Assembly (NCBI RefSeq): GCF_000261685.1
Contig: NZ_AJQE01000192.1
Coordinates: 1-64,000, forward strand
DNA from: Bradyrhizobium genomosp. I (2014)
Lineage (GTDB): Bacteria > Pseudomonadota > Alphaproteobacteria > Rhizobiales > Xanthobacteraceae
Direction: 5' to 3'
Length of the DNA stretch: 64,000 bases
Numbering within the stretch: the first letter of the stretch is position 1; the number at the start of each line of letters is the position of its first letter. Under the pieces are notes generated by a model. That model was not told the DNA's origin. It ran no database searches and saw nothing but the letters and a program-made list of their open reading frames with translations. Below are positions 53,412-62,302 of this stretch, in pieces. Position numbers and translations under genes: made by a program.

Positions 53412-54779
53412 ATGGCCAACGAAGCATTCGCCCTCTCGCCCATGTCTGCCCGCGCGGCCGAGCCGAACGAGCAGGATTACGACGCGATCCGCGAAGCCTT
53501 CATGGAGACCGCGCGCGGCCGCTGGTTCCTCGGCGAATACGCCAAACGCAACCGCAATGCCGACACGAGCATGGTGCTGGATGCGGTCGCCAGAATCGAA
53601 GAAACCCTTGCGGCACAGCGACAACCCGTCGTCGAGGACCGCCTGCCCGAAGCGCTGGTCGATATCCGCCGCGCCATCCGCGAGGCCGAGACGATCGCGA
53701 TCGCGGCGTTCGATCCCGCGGCGATCGAGGCGAGCCTCGCGCCGATCCCGCGCGGGGTGCGCATCATCAAGGAGATCTCCTGGCGCTGGCGCGAGATCGG
53801 CGCCGACGGGCGAATCTGCGACCTCATTGATTCGCAGCTCGCCTCGATCGAGGCCGCCTGCGGACAGATTTCGACCATCGACCCCCGCGTCGAGCTCAAG
53901 GCCGCGTTCGATCTGCTGAGGGACCGGGTCGAGCAGCTTGGCGGCGGCGCAACGCCGCAGGCCGCGCCGTCCGCCGATGCTGCGCCAGCGCGGGCCGCCG
54001 AGACGGCCAGCGAAGCCCCCGTGGCTCTTGCGGACACGCCGCAGGACATCGCAGCAACTCCCGAGCCCCAAGCAGTCGCTGGGGAGGCCGGCACCACTGC
54101 AACGCTCGCCATGGCCGGGCAGACCGTCGACGCTGCCGCCGTGCCGGAGACGGCTGCCGAACGCGACATCGCGCCCGACCAGGTCGCAGCTGAAGACGTT
54201 GCTCTTGAGGAGCCGCCCGCCGGGCCCGCCGCCTTCGCGGAAGCCGCCGACACGTTCTCGCCCGATGCCGCGGCGGAAGCCGAGGACGAAGCCATACTCG
54301 ATGCCATCGCGCTGGAGATGGCCGCGCCTGATCCGGAGTTCGACGAGATCATCGAGCCGATCGAGCTGGCCGCGCCGACGCCCGAACCGATGGCCTCGGA
54401 TGTCGCAGCGCCTGTTGCCGCCGATCTTCCGGAGCCGGTTGCACCCGAGCCGGTCGTCGCGGCCGTTGCGGAAGAGTCCGCCGCGGACGCACCGATCGCG
54501 ATGGACTCGCTCGCGCGCCTCACCGATGCCATTGCCGAGGCCGCCGCCGAGGTGATGGAGCAGCAGGCCCCGGCCATGGCGGCCACCGCAACATTCGCCG
54601 CAGCGTCGACCGCGACGCTGCCCATGCCCTCACCCCTGTCCACGTCCTTGCCCGAGCCCTCGCTCGGCGCCACCATCCTCGCCAGCGGCATCCTGCAGAA
54701 GCCCCGCGCGCCGGCCAACGACCCACTCGCGCCGATCCGCCGCATGACCCAGGCCGAGAAGATCGCGTTCTTCTCGTAG
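53412..54779 (+). CDS. Hypothetical protein, helical N-terminus and Ala/Pro/Glu-rich tail
   Basis: The 455-residue product has a soluble N-terminal domain of about 180 residues (MSARAAEPNEQDYDAIREAF, GRWFLGEYAKRNRNADTSMV, ISWRWREIGADGRICDLIDS) and then about 240 residues rich in Ala, Pro and Glu that look disordered. It ends RRMTQAEKIAFFS. I recall the ETARGRWFLGEYAKRNRNAD block from other alphaproteobacterial proteins of unknown role. A GTG at 53364 could extend it; ATG 53412 is preferred. No membrane span. Confidence 0.7.
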   Translation: MANEAFALSPMSARAAEPNEQDYDAIREAFMETARGRWFLGEYAKRNRNADTSMVLDAVARIEETLAAQRQPVVEDRLPEALVDIRRAIREAETIAIAAFDPAAIEASLAPIPRGVRIIKEISWRWREIGADGRICDLIDSQLASIEAACGQISTIDPRVELKAAFDLLRDRVEQLGGGATPQAAPSADAAPARAAETASEAPVALADTPQDIAATPEPQAVAGEAGTTATLAMAGQTVDAAAVPETAAERDIAPDQVAAEDVALEEPPAGPAAFAEAADTFSPDAAAEAEDEAILDAIALEMAAPDPEFDEIIEPIELAAPTPEPMASDVAAPVAADLPEPVAPEPVVAAVAEESAADAPIAMDSLARLTDAIAEAAAEVMEQQAPAMAATATFAAASTATLPMPSPLSTSLPEPSLGATILASGILQKPRAPANDPLAPIRRMTQAEKIAFFS

Positions 54780-54802
54780 GCGAGCGCGCGCTCTCGCCAC
54801 AT

Positions 54803-54882
54803 CGTCATTGCGAGCGTAGCGAAGCAATCCAGAATCTGTCCGCGGTGACAGTCTGGATTGCTTCGCTACGCTCGCAATGACG
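54803..54882. repeat. Perfect 30-bp inverted repeat
   Basis: Arms at 54803-54832 and 54853-54882 are perfectly complementary (outer end CGTCATTGCGAGCG), with a 20-base loop. It lies between convergent genes and may stop transcription from both. CGTCATTGCGAGCG repeats are widespread in proteobacteria of this kind. Confidence 0.88.
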
Positions 54883-54896
54883 ACGCGATCAGCAGC

Positions 54897-55256
54897 TCAC
54901 CCGCAATTCCAGATTGGCCCGATCGGCGTCCGCGTCCAGCACGGACCGAAACTGCCGCCATTGTAGCGGCCGCCGCCGAAGCCGGGGCGGCCGAAATAAT
55001 GCCACTCGCCATCCCAACGGTAGTATTGAGGAACCGGGTCGATGTACCAATGGCGCCGGTCGTTGCGCGCAAGGCGCCGCATCGCGTCCTTCTGCTTGTA
55101 GAGCGGAATGGCGTTGCTCAGCGGCTGTCGATAGCCCGGCAGGAAGCCGTAGCCCTTCCAGACCGGCTTGGGACGCTTTTGCGCGGCCTCAGCGGGCGCG
55201 ACGGCCGGCAGCAGCGACAGGATGATAGCAACAGATAGACACACAAGGCGCGACAT
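54897..55256 (-). CDS. Small exported protein, Gly/Tyr/Trp-rich
   Basis: The 119-residue product has a signal peptide (LVCLSVAIILSLLPAVAPAEA) and a mature part rich in Trp, Tyr, Gly and Pro (WYIDPVPQYYRWDGEWHYFG), ending with two Cys near the C-terminus. It looks like a small secreted or surface protein; no family is recognised. ATG 55256 opens the signal. Confidence 0.7.
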   Translation of the reverse strand: MSRLVCLSVAIILSLLPAVAPAEAAQKRPKPVWKGYGFLPGYRQPLSNAIPLYKQKDAMRRLARNDRRHWYIDPVPQYYRWDGEWHYFGRPGFGGGRYNGGSFGPCWTRTPIGPIWNCG

Positions 55257-55394
55257 GCGTTGACCCTAGACAATCGGCCGCGAGAACGCCATTCAAATTC
55301 GATCGCTGGATGAACGTAGCCATGGGCAGGATCATCGCACGCGATGATCGCATCCGCTTTGCACCAAGCCGTGCGTCGATCGAACGCAGCCCCG

Positions 55395-55838
55395 CTAGCT
55401 GATCACGCCCTTGCGGAGCAGGAAGCAGCCATAGCCTCGGCTGTCGCCGACCTGCACGACGCCAAAACCTGCCGCCGCCGCGCGATAGAAATCCGCTCGT
55501 GACAACTTGCCAGGTGTGACGGGGTGACCGGCGGCGCGCGCGACCTCCGCCAGCACCGCATGCTGCACCTCGGGCACGCGGTCGGGATCGTCCACCGGCA
55601 TCATCACACGCACCGGATCGGGATCGAAATCGTCGAGCGGATAGACCGACATGATGGCGCGGACGGCGGTCTCCATGCTCATGCCCGGCAGCTGGATCAG
55701 GCGCTGCGAGGAGGTGCTCTGCGCGATCCGGGCCGCGGGATGATTGGCGTCGACGAAGACGAGATCGTCGCCATGGCCCATCGAGGCGAGCAGCCAGAGC
55801 AGGTCGGGCGTCAGGATCGGATCGATCGATTTCAGCAT
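55395..55838 (-). CDS. RbsD/FucU family sugar mutarotase
   Basis: The 147-residue protein has MGHGDDLVFVDANHP with the catalytic His and Asp of the RbsD/FucU fold, and the C-terminal ADFYRAAAAGFGVVQVGDSR. FucU interconverts fucose anomers and RbsD ribose forms; FucU-type motifs are better represented here. No sugar transport or catabolic gene is adjacent, so the substrate is uncertain. The 139-base gap to the previous gene shows no clear signal. Confidence 0.82.
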   Translation of the reverse strand: MLKSIDPILTPDLLWLLASMGHGDDLVFVDANHPAARIAQSTSSQRLIQLPGMSMETAVRAIMSVYPLDDFDPDPVRVMMPVDDPDRVPEVQHAVLAEVARAAGHPVTPGKLSRADFYRAAAAGFGVVQVGDSRGYGCFLLRKGVIS

Positions 55839-56003
55839 GTGACGGAAGCTCCCCTTATCGATCGCTAAACCATAGCAGGTTCCAAGCGTGATTCAGATCA
55901 CGTACGCCGCCATGGTGATAGGGATCACGGACCGCAAACTCGAACGCGGCCAAGCTTCAGCGCAACCAATCTCGCATCGAGATGAGTGCCAAAGGAGCAC
56001 GCC

Positions 56004-57725
56004 ATGTTCCGCCTGAAGCCTTTCCTGATGACAGCTAGCCTCGTGGGAAGCCTGTTCGGCTTCGCCTGCGGGCCCGTTTCCGCGCAAGTCGCCCCGGTCG
56101 CGCCGGCTCCCACCGCCCTGCAGGGCCCGGAGCAGCGGGTGGCGCTTGTGATCGGCAATGCGAACTACCGGAACGCGCCGCAACTTGCGAACCCCGACGA
56201 TGACGCGCAATCGATGGCGCAGTTCCTGAACTCCGCCGGTTTCGAAGTGGTCGCCGCGACCGACCTGACGCAGAACGACATGCTCCGCGTCGTCCAGGAC
56301 TTTTCCGCAAAGGTCGCCTCACGCGGTCCCAACACGGTGGCGATGGTCTATTACGCCGGTCACGGCGTGCAGCTCGCCGGCGAGAACTATCTCATTCCCG
56401 TGGACGCGAAAGTGTCCAGCCCGACAGAGCTCGTCAACAATTCGGTGCGCCTCGTCGACGTGATGTCCACGCTGGAGACGATTCCGAGCCGCATGCGCAT
56501 CGTCATCCTCGATGCCTGCCGCAACAACCCGTTCCCCCAAGTCAACGATGCCGGCCGGGGCCTCGCCATCGTCGATGCGCCGAACGGCTCGATCGTCGGT
56601 TACTCGACCGCGCCGGGCGCCGAAGCGCTCGACGGCACGGGCGGCCACAGCCCCTACACGCAGGCGTTCCTGAACATCGCGCGCGAGCCCAACGTGCCGA
56701 TCGAGCAGCTGTTCAAGCGCGTCCGCCTGCAGGTGAACCAGAGCACCAGCGGTGCGCAGATTCCGTGGGAGAGCTCCTCGCTCACGAGCGACTTCACCTT
56801 CTTCGGCGACACCGCAGTCGCGGCCAACCGCACGCCGGTGAATGCACCAGTGGTGCAGATGGCCTCCAACCTGCCCAGCCGCTCGACGCGTCAGGCCTAT
56901 GACTACGTCGTGTCCGAGGGCCGGCCGGAATACTATCAGGAGTTCATCCAGATGTACCCGCACGACCCGCTGTGCGACCACGTCCGCTGGCTGCTCAAGA
57001 ACCTGCTGGTCTCGCAGGCCTGGCACAAGGCGGTGCTCACGAACTCGCCGCTTGCCTACAAGAGCTTCTATGACAGCTACGGCAACAGCCCCTATGCACA
57101 GGTCGCGCTGAAGCTGCAGGCGCAGCCGAAGCAGATCCCCCTGATGCAGGCGACCAAGTTCCTGGCGCCGCAGAACATTGCGCCGACCTTCAAGATCGGC
57201 AATCTCGGCCAGCCCAAATACATGCCCTTGCAGCAGGGTAATGGCGGCGCGCAGATCGGCGGCAACCTGCCGAACCCGCAGAACGGCACGCCGTCGCAGA
57301 CCCCGGGCAAGATCGTCACCCTGCCCGCGCCGACCAACACGACCAACGGCAATGGCGGGATCGGCAAGATCGTGACCTTGCCTGCAACCAACACCACGCA
57401 GAATAGCGGCAACGCCAAGCCGGGCAAGATTGTGAGCATGCCGGTGAATGTCGGCAAAGGCGGCACGAAGGTCGACGTGAAGCCGATCAATGTTCAGACG
57501 CAGAACCACCCGATCCGCATCAACAACGGCAACACCGGCATCGTAAAGCCCAACAGCAATCCGGTGAACAAGATGCAAGTGCAGAACAAAGTGCTGAACA
57601 ACCGTCCGCAGTTCAATGCGATGCCGAACCGCATGGTCAACAGCAACAACAACTTCCGGCAGTCGATGAACCAGGCGCCGAGCATGAACGGCGGCGGCAA
57701 CCGTCGCGGCGGCTTCATGCATTGA
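56004..57725 (+). CDS. Exported caspase-like (peptidase C14) protein
   Basis: The 573-residue protein has a signal peptide (cleavage near VSAQ), a metacaspase domain starting EQRVALVIGNANYRNAP, and the catalytic dyad in VYYAGHGVQ (His120) and ILDACRNNP (Cys172). A helical linker follows (PEYYQEFIQMYPHDPLCDHV), then a 180-residue Asn/Pro/Lys-rich tail with three KIVTLP/KIVSMP repeats. Bacterial caspase-like proteins cleave after Arg or Lys or act in death or signalling; an exported one is unusual. ATG 56004 has AGGAG upstream. A hairpin follows it. Confidence 0.88.
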   Translation: MFRLKPFLMTASLVGSLFGFACGPVSAQVAPVAPAPTALQGPEQRVALVIGNANYRNAPQLANPDDDAQSMAQFLNSAGFEVVAATDLTQNDMLRVVQDFSAKVASRGPNTVAMVYYAGHGVQLAGENYLIPVDAKVSSPTELVNNSVRLVDVMSTLETIPSRMRIVILDACRNNPFPQVNDAGRGLAIVDAPNGSIVGYSTAPGAEALDGTGGHSPYTQAFLNIAREPNVPIEQLFKRVRLQVNQSTSGAQIPWESSSLTSDFTFFGDTAVAANRTPVNAPVVQMASNLPSRSTRQAYDYVVSEGRPEYYQEFIQMYPHDPLCDHVRWLLKNLLVSQAWHKAVLTNSPLAYKSFYDSYGNSPYAQVALKLQAQPKQIPLMQATKFLAPQNIAPTFKIGNLGQPKYMPLQQGNGGAQIGGNLPNPQNGTPSQTPGKIVTLPAPTNTTNGNGGIGKIVTLPATNTTQNSGNAKPGKIVSMPVNVGKGGTKVDVKPINVQTQNHPIRINNGNTGIVKPNSNPVNKMQVQNKVLNNRPQFNAMPNRMVNSNNNFRQSMNQAPSMNGGGNRRGGFMH

Positions 57726-57748
57726 TCGCACGGAAGGCAGACGCGACA

Positions 57749-57781
57749 AAGGGGCGGAGCCGCAATGCTCTGCCCCTTCTT
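57749..57781 (+). terminator. Hairpin terminator after the caspase-like gene
   Basis: AAGGGGCGGAGC (57749-57760) pairs with GCTCTGCCCCTT (57767-57778), with one wobble, followed by CTTC. The U-run is short, but the position 24 bases after the stop supports termination. Confidence 0.6.
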
Positions 57782-57800
57782 CATGTCAGCTCTTGAGCAT

Positions 57801-57907
57801 CGTCATTCCGGGATGCGCCGAAGGCGCAGGTCCGGAAATCCATCGTGCGGCAGGGTCGGTTGAGAAATGGACCCCAGGCTCTCGCTTCGCGAGCGCCGGA
57901 ATGACGA
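57801..57907. repeat. Palindromic repeat with nested hairpins
   Basis: Outer ends CGTCATTCCGG (57801-57811) and CCGGAATGACG (57897-57907) enclose TGCGCC-GAA-GGCGCA and CTCGC-TTC-GCGAG. It lies between convergent genes, touching the end of the threonine dehydratase gene, and shares the CATTCCGG theme of the 12443 element. Confidence 0.8.
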
Positions 57908-58891
57908 CTAGGCCACCAGCTCGGCAAACAAATCCGCGTCGACATTGCCGCCGGAGAGCACGATGACGACATTCTTCCCAGCGACCTCGAGACGTCCCGC
58001 CAGCAGCGCGGCGAGGCCCACGGCACCACCGGGCTCCACCACGAGCTTGAGCTCGCGATAGGCGAACGCAACGGCAGCCCCCACTTCGGCATCGGACGCC
58101 GTGACACCACGCGCGAGCAGCTTGCTGTTGATTGCAAACGTCATCTCGCCGGGCATCAAGGCCATCAGCGCATCGCAGATGGTGCGGCCCGCAGGCGGAT
58201 GCGGCTCGCGGTGGCCGGCGGTCAGCGAAATGCCGTGATCGTCGAATGCCTCCGGCTCGGCCACCACGATCTCGGCCAACGGATAGCGCGCCTTCACGGC
58301 GGTCGCGACGCCCGCGATCAGGCCGCCGCCGGAGGCCGGCGCCACCACGATGTCGGGGCTGAGGCCGAGCGCTGCCATGTCCTCGGCGATCTCGCGGCCG
58401 GCGGTGCCCTGCCCCGCGATCACGAAGGGATCGTCATAGGGTCTTACAAGTGTGGCGCCGCGCTTCTCGGCGATGCCGCGCGAGATCGCCTCGCGGTCGT
58501 CACGGTCGCGGTCATACAGCACGACCTCGGCGCCGTAGGATTTGGTGCGCTCGCGCTTCGACAGCGGCGCATCCGCCGGCATCACGATGGTTGCCTGCAT
58601 GTCGAGGATCTTTGCCGCGGCCGCCACGCCCTGGGCGTGGTTGCCCGAGGAGAACGCGACCACGCCGCCGGCGCGCTTGTCCTGCGGGATCGAGAACACC
58701 TTGTTGAAGGCGCCGCGGAACTTGAACGAGCCGGTGCGCTGGAGCATCTCCGGCTTCAAGAACACCTTGGCGCCGACGCGCTCGTTGAGCACGGGAAACG
58801 ACAACAGCGGCGTGCGGATGGCGTAAGGCGCGATCACGCGCGCCGCGGCATCGATATCGGCAGGGCCGACCGGAAGGAGCTGTTCGGTCAT
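57908..58891 (-). CDS. Threonine/serine dehydratase, catabolic type
   Basis: The 327-residue fold-type-II PLP enzyme has GSFKFRGA with the Schiff-base Lys (about 57), SSGNHAQGVA, and ASGGGLIAG as the phosphate loop. There is no ACT regulatory domain, so it is of the short, catabolic or serine-racemase-like type. It would convert threonine to 2-oxobutyrate and ammonia. It lies alone and ends in a palindrome. Confidence 0.88.
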   Translation of the reverse strand: MTEQLLPVGPADIDAAARVIAPYAIRTPLLSFPVLNERVGAKVFLKPEMLQRTGSFKFRGAFNKVFSIPQDKRAGGVVAFSSGNHAQGVAAAAKILDMQATIVMPADAPLSKRERTKSYGAEVVLYDRDRDDREAISRGIAEKRGATLVRPYDDPFVIAGQGTAGREIAEDMAALGLSPDIVVAPASGGGLIAGVATAVKARYPLAEIVVAEPEAFDDHGISLTAGHREPHPPAGRTICDALMALMPGEMTFAINSKLLARGVTASDAEVGAAVAFAYRELKLVVEPGGAVGLAALLAGRLEVAGKNVVIVLSGGNVDADLFAELVA

Positions 58892-58954
58892 GGCGGAATG
58901 TTATCGCGGCCGATGAGGCCCGGGCAAGACACCTCCGCGAGAGGTTTTACCCGC

Positions 58955-60001
58955 TCAGGCGACCCGGCGCGGCTGTTCCGCGCTGGTCCGGCCGGGCAGC
59001 ACCGCCCCGACCGCCTGGATGCTGTCGATGAAGACCCGGGCCGAGGCTTCCCAGGTGTAATTGGCGGCGAACGCGACGCAGTCCTGCCGACAGATGTCGA
59101 GCGCGGCGAAACAGGCACTGCGCAGATCGTGATCGAGCGCGCCGACCGGCGCAACGCCGATCACGTCGCGGGGACCCTTCACCGGAAAGGCCGCGACCGG
59201 CAGGCCGCTGGCGAGCGCTTCCAGCAGGACCAGGCCGAACGTGTCGGTCTTGCTGGGGAACACGAACACGTCGGCGGCCGCGTAGATTTCCGCCAGCGCC
59301 TCGCCGTGCTTCTCGCCGAGGAAGATCGCGTCGGGATAGGCCTGTTCGAGCGAGGCCCGCGCCGGGCCGTCACCGACGATGACCTTGGTGCCGGGCAGGT
59401 CGAGGTCGAGGAAGGCCTCGAGATTCTTCTCCACCGCGACCCGGCCGACCGACAGGAACACCGGTGCCGGCAGGCAGAGATCGATGGCACGGGGATGGAA
59501 CAGGCCGGTATCGACCCCGCGCGGCCACAGCACGACATTGTCGAAACCGCGGTCGGTCAGCTCGCGGGCCAGCGCCGGCGTTGCCGCCATCACGGCACGG
59601 CTGGGCGCGTGGAATCGGCGCAGCGCGCGCCAGATCAGCGAGCCCGGCACCGGCACGCGGGCGCGGACATATTCGGGGAAACGGGTGTGGAAGCTGGTCG
59701 TGAACGGCAGCTTGCGCTGGCGGCAATAGCGGCGGACCATCAGTCCGATCGGCCCTTCCGTCGCGATGTGGATGCTGTCCGGGCGCGCTTCCTCGATCAG
59801 CCCGGCGATCCGGGCCGGCCGCGGCATGGCGAGCCGCACGTCGCGATAGCTCGGCATCGCGAAGGTGCGGAACGATTGCGGCGTCAGGAACGCGAATTCG
59901 ACGTCGAGCCCTTTGGCGGCGTCGGCAAGCTTGGTCAGCGTCCGAACCACACCATTGACTTGCGGGTGCCAGGTGTCGGTCGCGACCAGGATGCGCATCA
60001 T
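58955..60001 (-). CDS. Glycosyltransferase family 4 (GT-B), possible glycolipid enzyme
   Basis: The protein of about 348 residues has MRILVATDTWHPQVNGVVRT at its start, VFLSVGRVAVEKNLEAFLDL and the nucleotide-sugar EX7E region in VFPSKTDTFGLVLLEALASG. This is the GT4 group, many of which attach mannose or glucuronate to lipids. Its gene begins ten bases after the metallophosphatase gene, so the two are probably one operon for a membrane glycolipid. Two adjacent ATGs (60001 and 59998) are possible starts. Confidence 0.88.
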   Translation of the reverse strand: MMRILVATDTWHPQVNGVVRTLTKLADAAKGLDVEFAFLTPQSFRTFAMPSYRDVRLAMPRPARIAGLIEEARPDSIHIATEGPIGLMVRRYCRQRKLPFTTSFHTRFPEYVRARVPVPGSLIWRALRRFHAPSRAVMAATPALARELTDRGFDNVVLWPRGVDTGLFHPRAIDLCLPAPVFLSVGRVAVEKNLEAFLDLDLPGTKVIVGDGPARASLEQAYPDAIFLGEKHGEALAEIYAAADVFVFPSKTDTFGLVLLEALASGLPVAAFPVKGPRDVIGVAPVGALDHDLRSACFAALDICRQDCVAFAANYTWEASARVFIDSIQAVGAVLPGRTSAEQPRRVA

Positions 60002-60011
60002 GCGGGCCTTG

Positions 60012-60809
60012 TCACGCGGCTCTTGCCGCGACCTGCGGAACGGCTGCCGGCCTCTGCAAATGATCCGCCCAGGTGATGATCTCGAAATGCCCGTCGTCAT
60101 GCTCGACCAGGGCCGTGCAGCTCTCGACCCAGTCGCCGCAATTCATGTAGCGGATGCCGGCCTCGTCGCGGATGACGGCGTAATGGATGTGGCCGCAGAT
60201 CACGCCGTCAGCATCGTGGCGCCGCGCTTCGGCGGCGAGCGCCTGCTCGAACGCGCCGATATAGTTGACGGCGTTCTTGACCTTCTGCTTGGCCCATTGC
60301 GACAGCGACCAATAGGGCACGCCGAACAGGCGGCGGAAGAAGTTGACGAGGCGGTTCATCTGGATCGCGAAGTCGTAGGCCTTGTCGCCGAGATGGGCGA
60401 GCCAGCGCGCGTTCTGCACCACGAGATCGAAGATGTCGCCGTGGATGACGAGATAGCGCTTGCCGTCGGTGCCGGTGTGAACCGTGTTCTCGACGACGTC
60501 GATGCCGCCGAAATGCGTACCATAATAGTTGCGCAGGAACTCGTCGTGATTGCCGGGGATGTAGATGATCTTGGCGCCCTTGCGCGCCTTGCGCAAAAGC
60601 TTCTGGACGAGGTCGTTATGCGACTGCGGCCAGTGCCAGCTCGATTTCAGCGCCCAGCCGTCGACGATGTCGCCGACGAGATAGATCGTGTCGGCGTCGT
60701 GGTAGCGCAGGAAGTCGAGCAGAAGATCGGCTTGAGAACCGCGGGCTCCGAGATGGACGTCGGAGATGAACAAGGTGCGAAAGCGCCGCTCCGGGCTCTC
60801 GTCACTCAT
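60012..60809 (-). CDS. LpxH-like metallophosphoesterase (UDP-2,3-diacylglucosamine diphosphatase family)
   Basis: The 265-residue enzyme has LFISDVHLG, YLVGDIVDGW, YIPGNHDEF and CGHIHYAV, the metal ligands of calcineurin-like phosphoesterases. The layout is that of the lipid-A-type UDP-diacylglucosamine diphosphatases, but the match is to the alphaproteobacterial group beside glycosyltransferases, so the substrate may differ. ATG 60809 has GGGAAG eight bases upstream; ATG 60824 is the alternative. The following gene is the GT4 enzyme. Confidence 0.85.
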   Translation of the reverse strand: MSDESPERRFRTLFISDVHLGARGSQADLLLDFLRYHDADTIYLVGDIVDGWALKSSWHWPQSHNDLVQKLLRKARKGAKIIYIPGNHDEFLRNYYGTHFGGIDVVENTVHTGTDGKRYLVIHGDIFDLVVQNARWLAHLGDKAYDFAIQMNRLVNFFRRLFGVPYWSLSQWAKQKVKNAVNYIGAFEQALAAEARRHDADGVICGHIHYAVIRDEAGIRYMNCGDWVESCTALVEHDDGHFEIITWADHLQRPAAVPQVAARAA

Positions 60810-60968
60810 ATCGTAACTTCCCATGCGCCAGCCTGTAACAATGTCCCGTGACAGGGGGATGACCGATTGAACCTTGAGGCACCTCAGATACGAATCAAAC
60901 TTCGCCTCGCCCGCCCCGCGAATATCAGTCGCATGCGACAATCAGGCGACATGGCGCCGCAGAAGGTG

Positions 60969-61058
60969 ATCGTCATGCCCGGGCTTGTCCCGGGCATCCA
61001 CGTTCTTCGTGCTGCGTGGCAAGGCGTGGATGGCCGGGACAGGCCCGGCCATGACGAT
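60969..61058. repeat. Palindromic repeat
   Basis: ATCGTCATGCCCGGG and CCCGGCCATGACGAT form the ends of a 90-base imperfect palindrome, with inner stems CCCGGGC-TTGT-CCCGGG and GGCCGGGACAGGCCCGGCC, and CACG...CGTGGATG. It lies between the metallophosphatase promoter and thiD. Confidence 0.8.
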
Positions 61059-61116
61059 GTGGGGGCTAGCGTGCCCCCAACGTGCACCGCGGCGGCGCTG
61101 CCGCGGGCGGCCCGCC

Positions 61117-61917
61117 TCAGTAGAATCTGTGGAAATGATGGATCGGCCCGTGGCCGTGCCCGACGCTGAAGCGGTCGGCGGCGCCGATCGCGGCGCTGAT
61201 CCAGGCCTTGGCATGGCGCACGGCGTTTTCCAGGTCTTCGCCCTTGGCCAGCCCGGCCGCGATCGCCGAGGACAGCGAGCAGCCGGTGCCATGGGTGTTG
61301 CGGGTGGCGATGCGCGGCGCCGCAAGCGCGATGGTGCTTTTCGCACCGACCAGATAGTCGATGCTCTCCGCGCCCTCCCCATGTCCGCCCTTGACCAGGA
61401 CGGCGCGGCAGCCGAGCGCCAGCAGACGGCGTCCCTGGGTTTCGATCTCAGCCTCGCTCGCCGCGACCGGCTGGTCGAGCAGAGCCGCGGCCTCCGGCAG
61501 GTTCGGCGTGATCACGGCGGCCAGCGGTATCAGCCTGGTGCGCAGGGCGTTGACGGCCTCCGCGGCCAGCAGGCGGTCGCCGGAGGTCGCCACCATCACG
61601 GGATCGAGCACGACGTGCCGGGGCCGCCAGCGCGACAGCGCGGCCGCGATGGCATCGATGCTGGCGACCTGGGCCACCATGCCGATCTTCACCGCGCCAA
61701 TTTCGAGATCGGAGAACACGGCGTCGACCTGTTCGGTGACGAACTCGGCCGGCACCGCGTGAATGCCGGTAACGCCGCGCGTGTTCTGCGCCGTGAGTGC
61801 CGTGATCACGGAGGCGCCGTAGACGCCGAGCGCGGCAAAGGTCTTCAGATCCGCCTGGATGCCGGCGCCGCCGCTCGAATCGGAGCCGGCGATGGTGAGT
61901 GCGACCGGGGTCGTCAT
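61117..61917 (-). CDS. thiD: Hydroxymethylpyrimidine (phosphate) kinase
   Basis: The 266-residue ribokinase-like enzyme phosphorylates HMP and HMP-P for thiamine biosynthesis. It has [38 protein letters not shown] and the catalytic [20 protein letters not shown]. Length and start ([14 protein letters not shown]) fit ThiD. No other thiamine genes or THI-box-like stretch are visible in the upstream 130 bases. Confidence 0.95.
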   Translation of the reverse strand: MTTPVALTIAGSDSSGGAGIQADLKTFAALGVYGASVITALTAQNTRGVTGIHAVPAEFVTEQVDAVFSDLEIGAVKIGMVAQVASIDAIAAALSRWRPRHVVLDPVMVATSGDRLLAAEAVNALRTRLIPLAAVITPNLPEAAALLDQPVAASEAEIETQGRRLLALGCRAVLVKGGHGEGAESIDYLVGAKSTIALAAPRIATRNTHGTGCSLSSAIAAGLAKGEDLENAVRHAKAWISAAIGAADRFSVGHGHGPIHHFHRFY

Positions 61918-62045
61918 GACGATTTTCCGCGTTTTCAAGCCATGGCCCGTCTTAGCAAGCCCGCGCCGAACCCGGCAAGTTCGCTTGCTAAATCCGGCCG
62001 GTTTTGGCCTATTAGCCGGAAGAATACGCTTTCGGAGTGCCCGCG

Positions 62046-62291
62046 ATGGTTCCTTTTTTCGTTCAGATCAAATGCAAGCTCGGCCAGTCCTATACGGTGG
62101 CCAATGCGCTTGCCGAAGCCGAGATCGCCTCCGAGATCTACTCCACGGCCGGCCAATACGACCTCCTGGTGAAGTTCTACGTCGATAAAGACACCGACAT
62201 CGGCCATTTCGTCAACGAGAAGGTGCAGGTGCTGCCGGGTATCCAGGACACCCTCACCATCATCACCTTCAAGGCGTTCGGCACGGGCTAG
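62046..62291 (+). CDS. Stand-alone AsnC/Lrp ligand-binding (RAM) domain protein
   Basis: The 81-residue product is only the effector-binding half of an Lrp-type regulator ([50 protein letters not shown] end), with no DNA-binding domain. Such stand-alone domains bind amino acids and can act with full-length Lrp proteins. It is divergent from thiD. The stop is close to the convergent cytochrome gene. Confidence 0.85.
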   Translation: MVPFFVQIKCKLGQSYTVANALAEAEIASEIYSTAGQYDLLVKFYVDKDTDIGHFVNEKVQVLPGIQDTLTIITFKAFGTG

Positions 62292-62302
62292 CGTTTGCTA
62301 CG

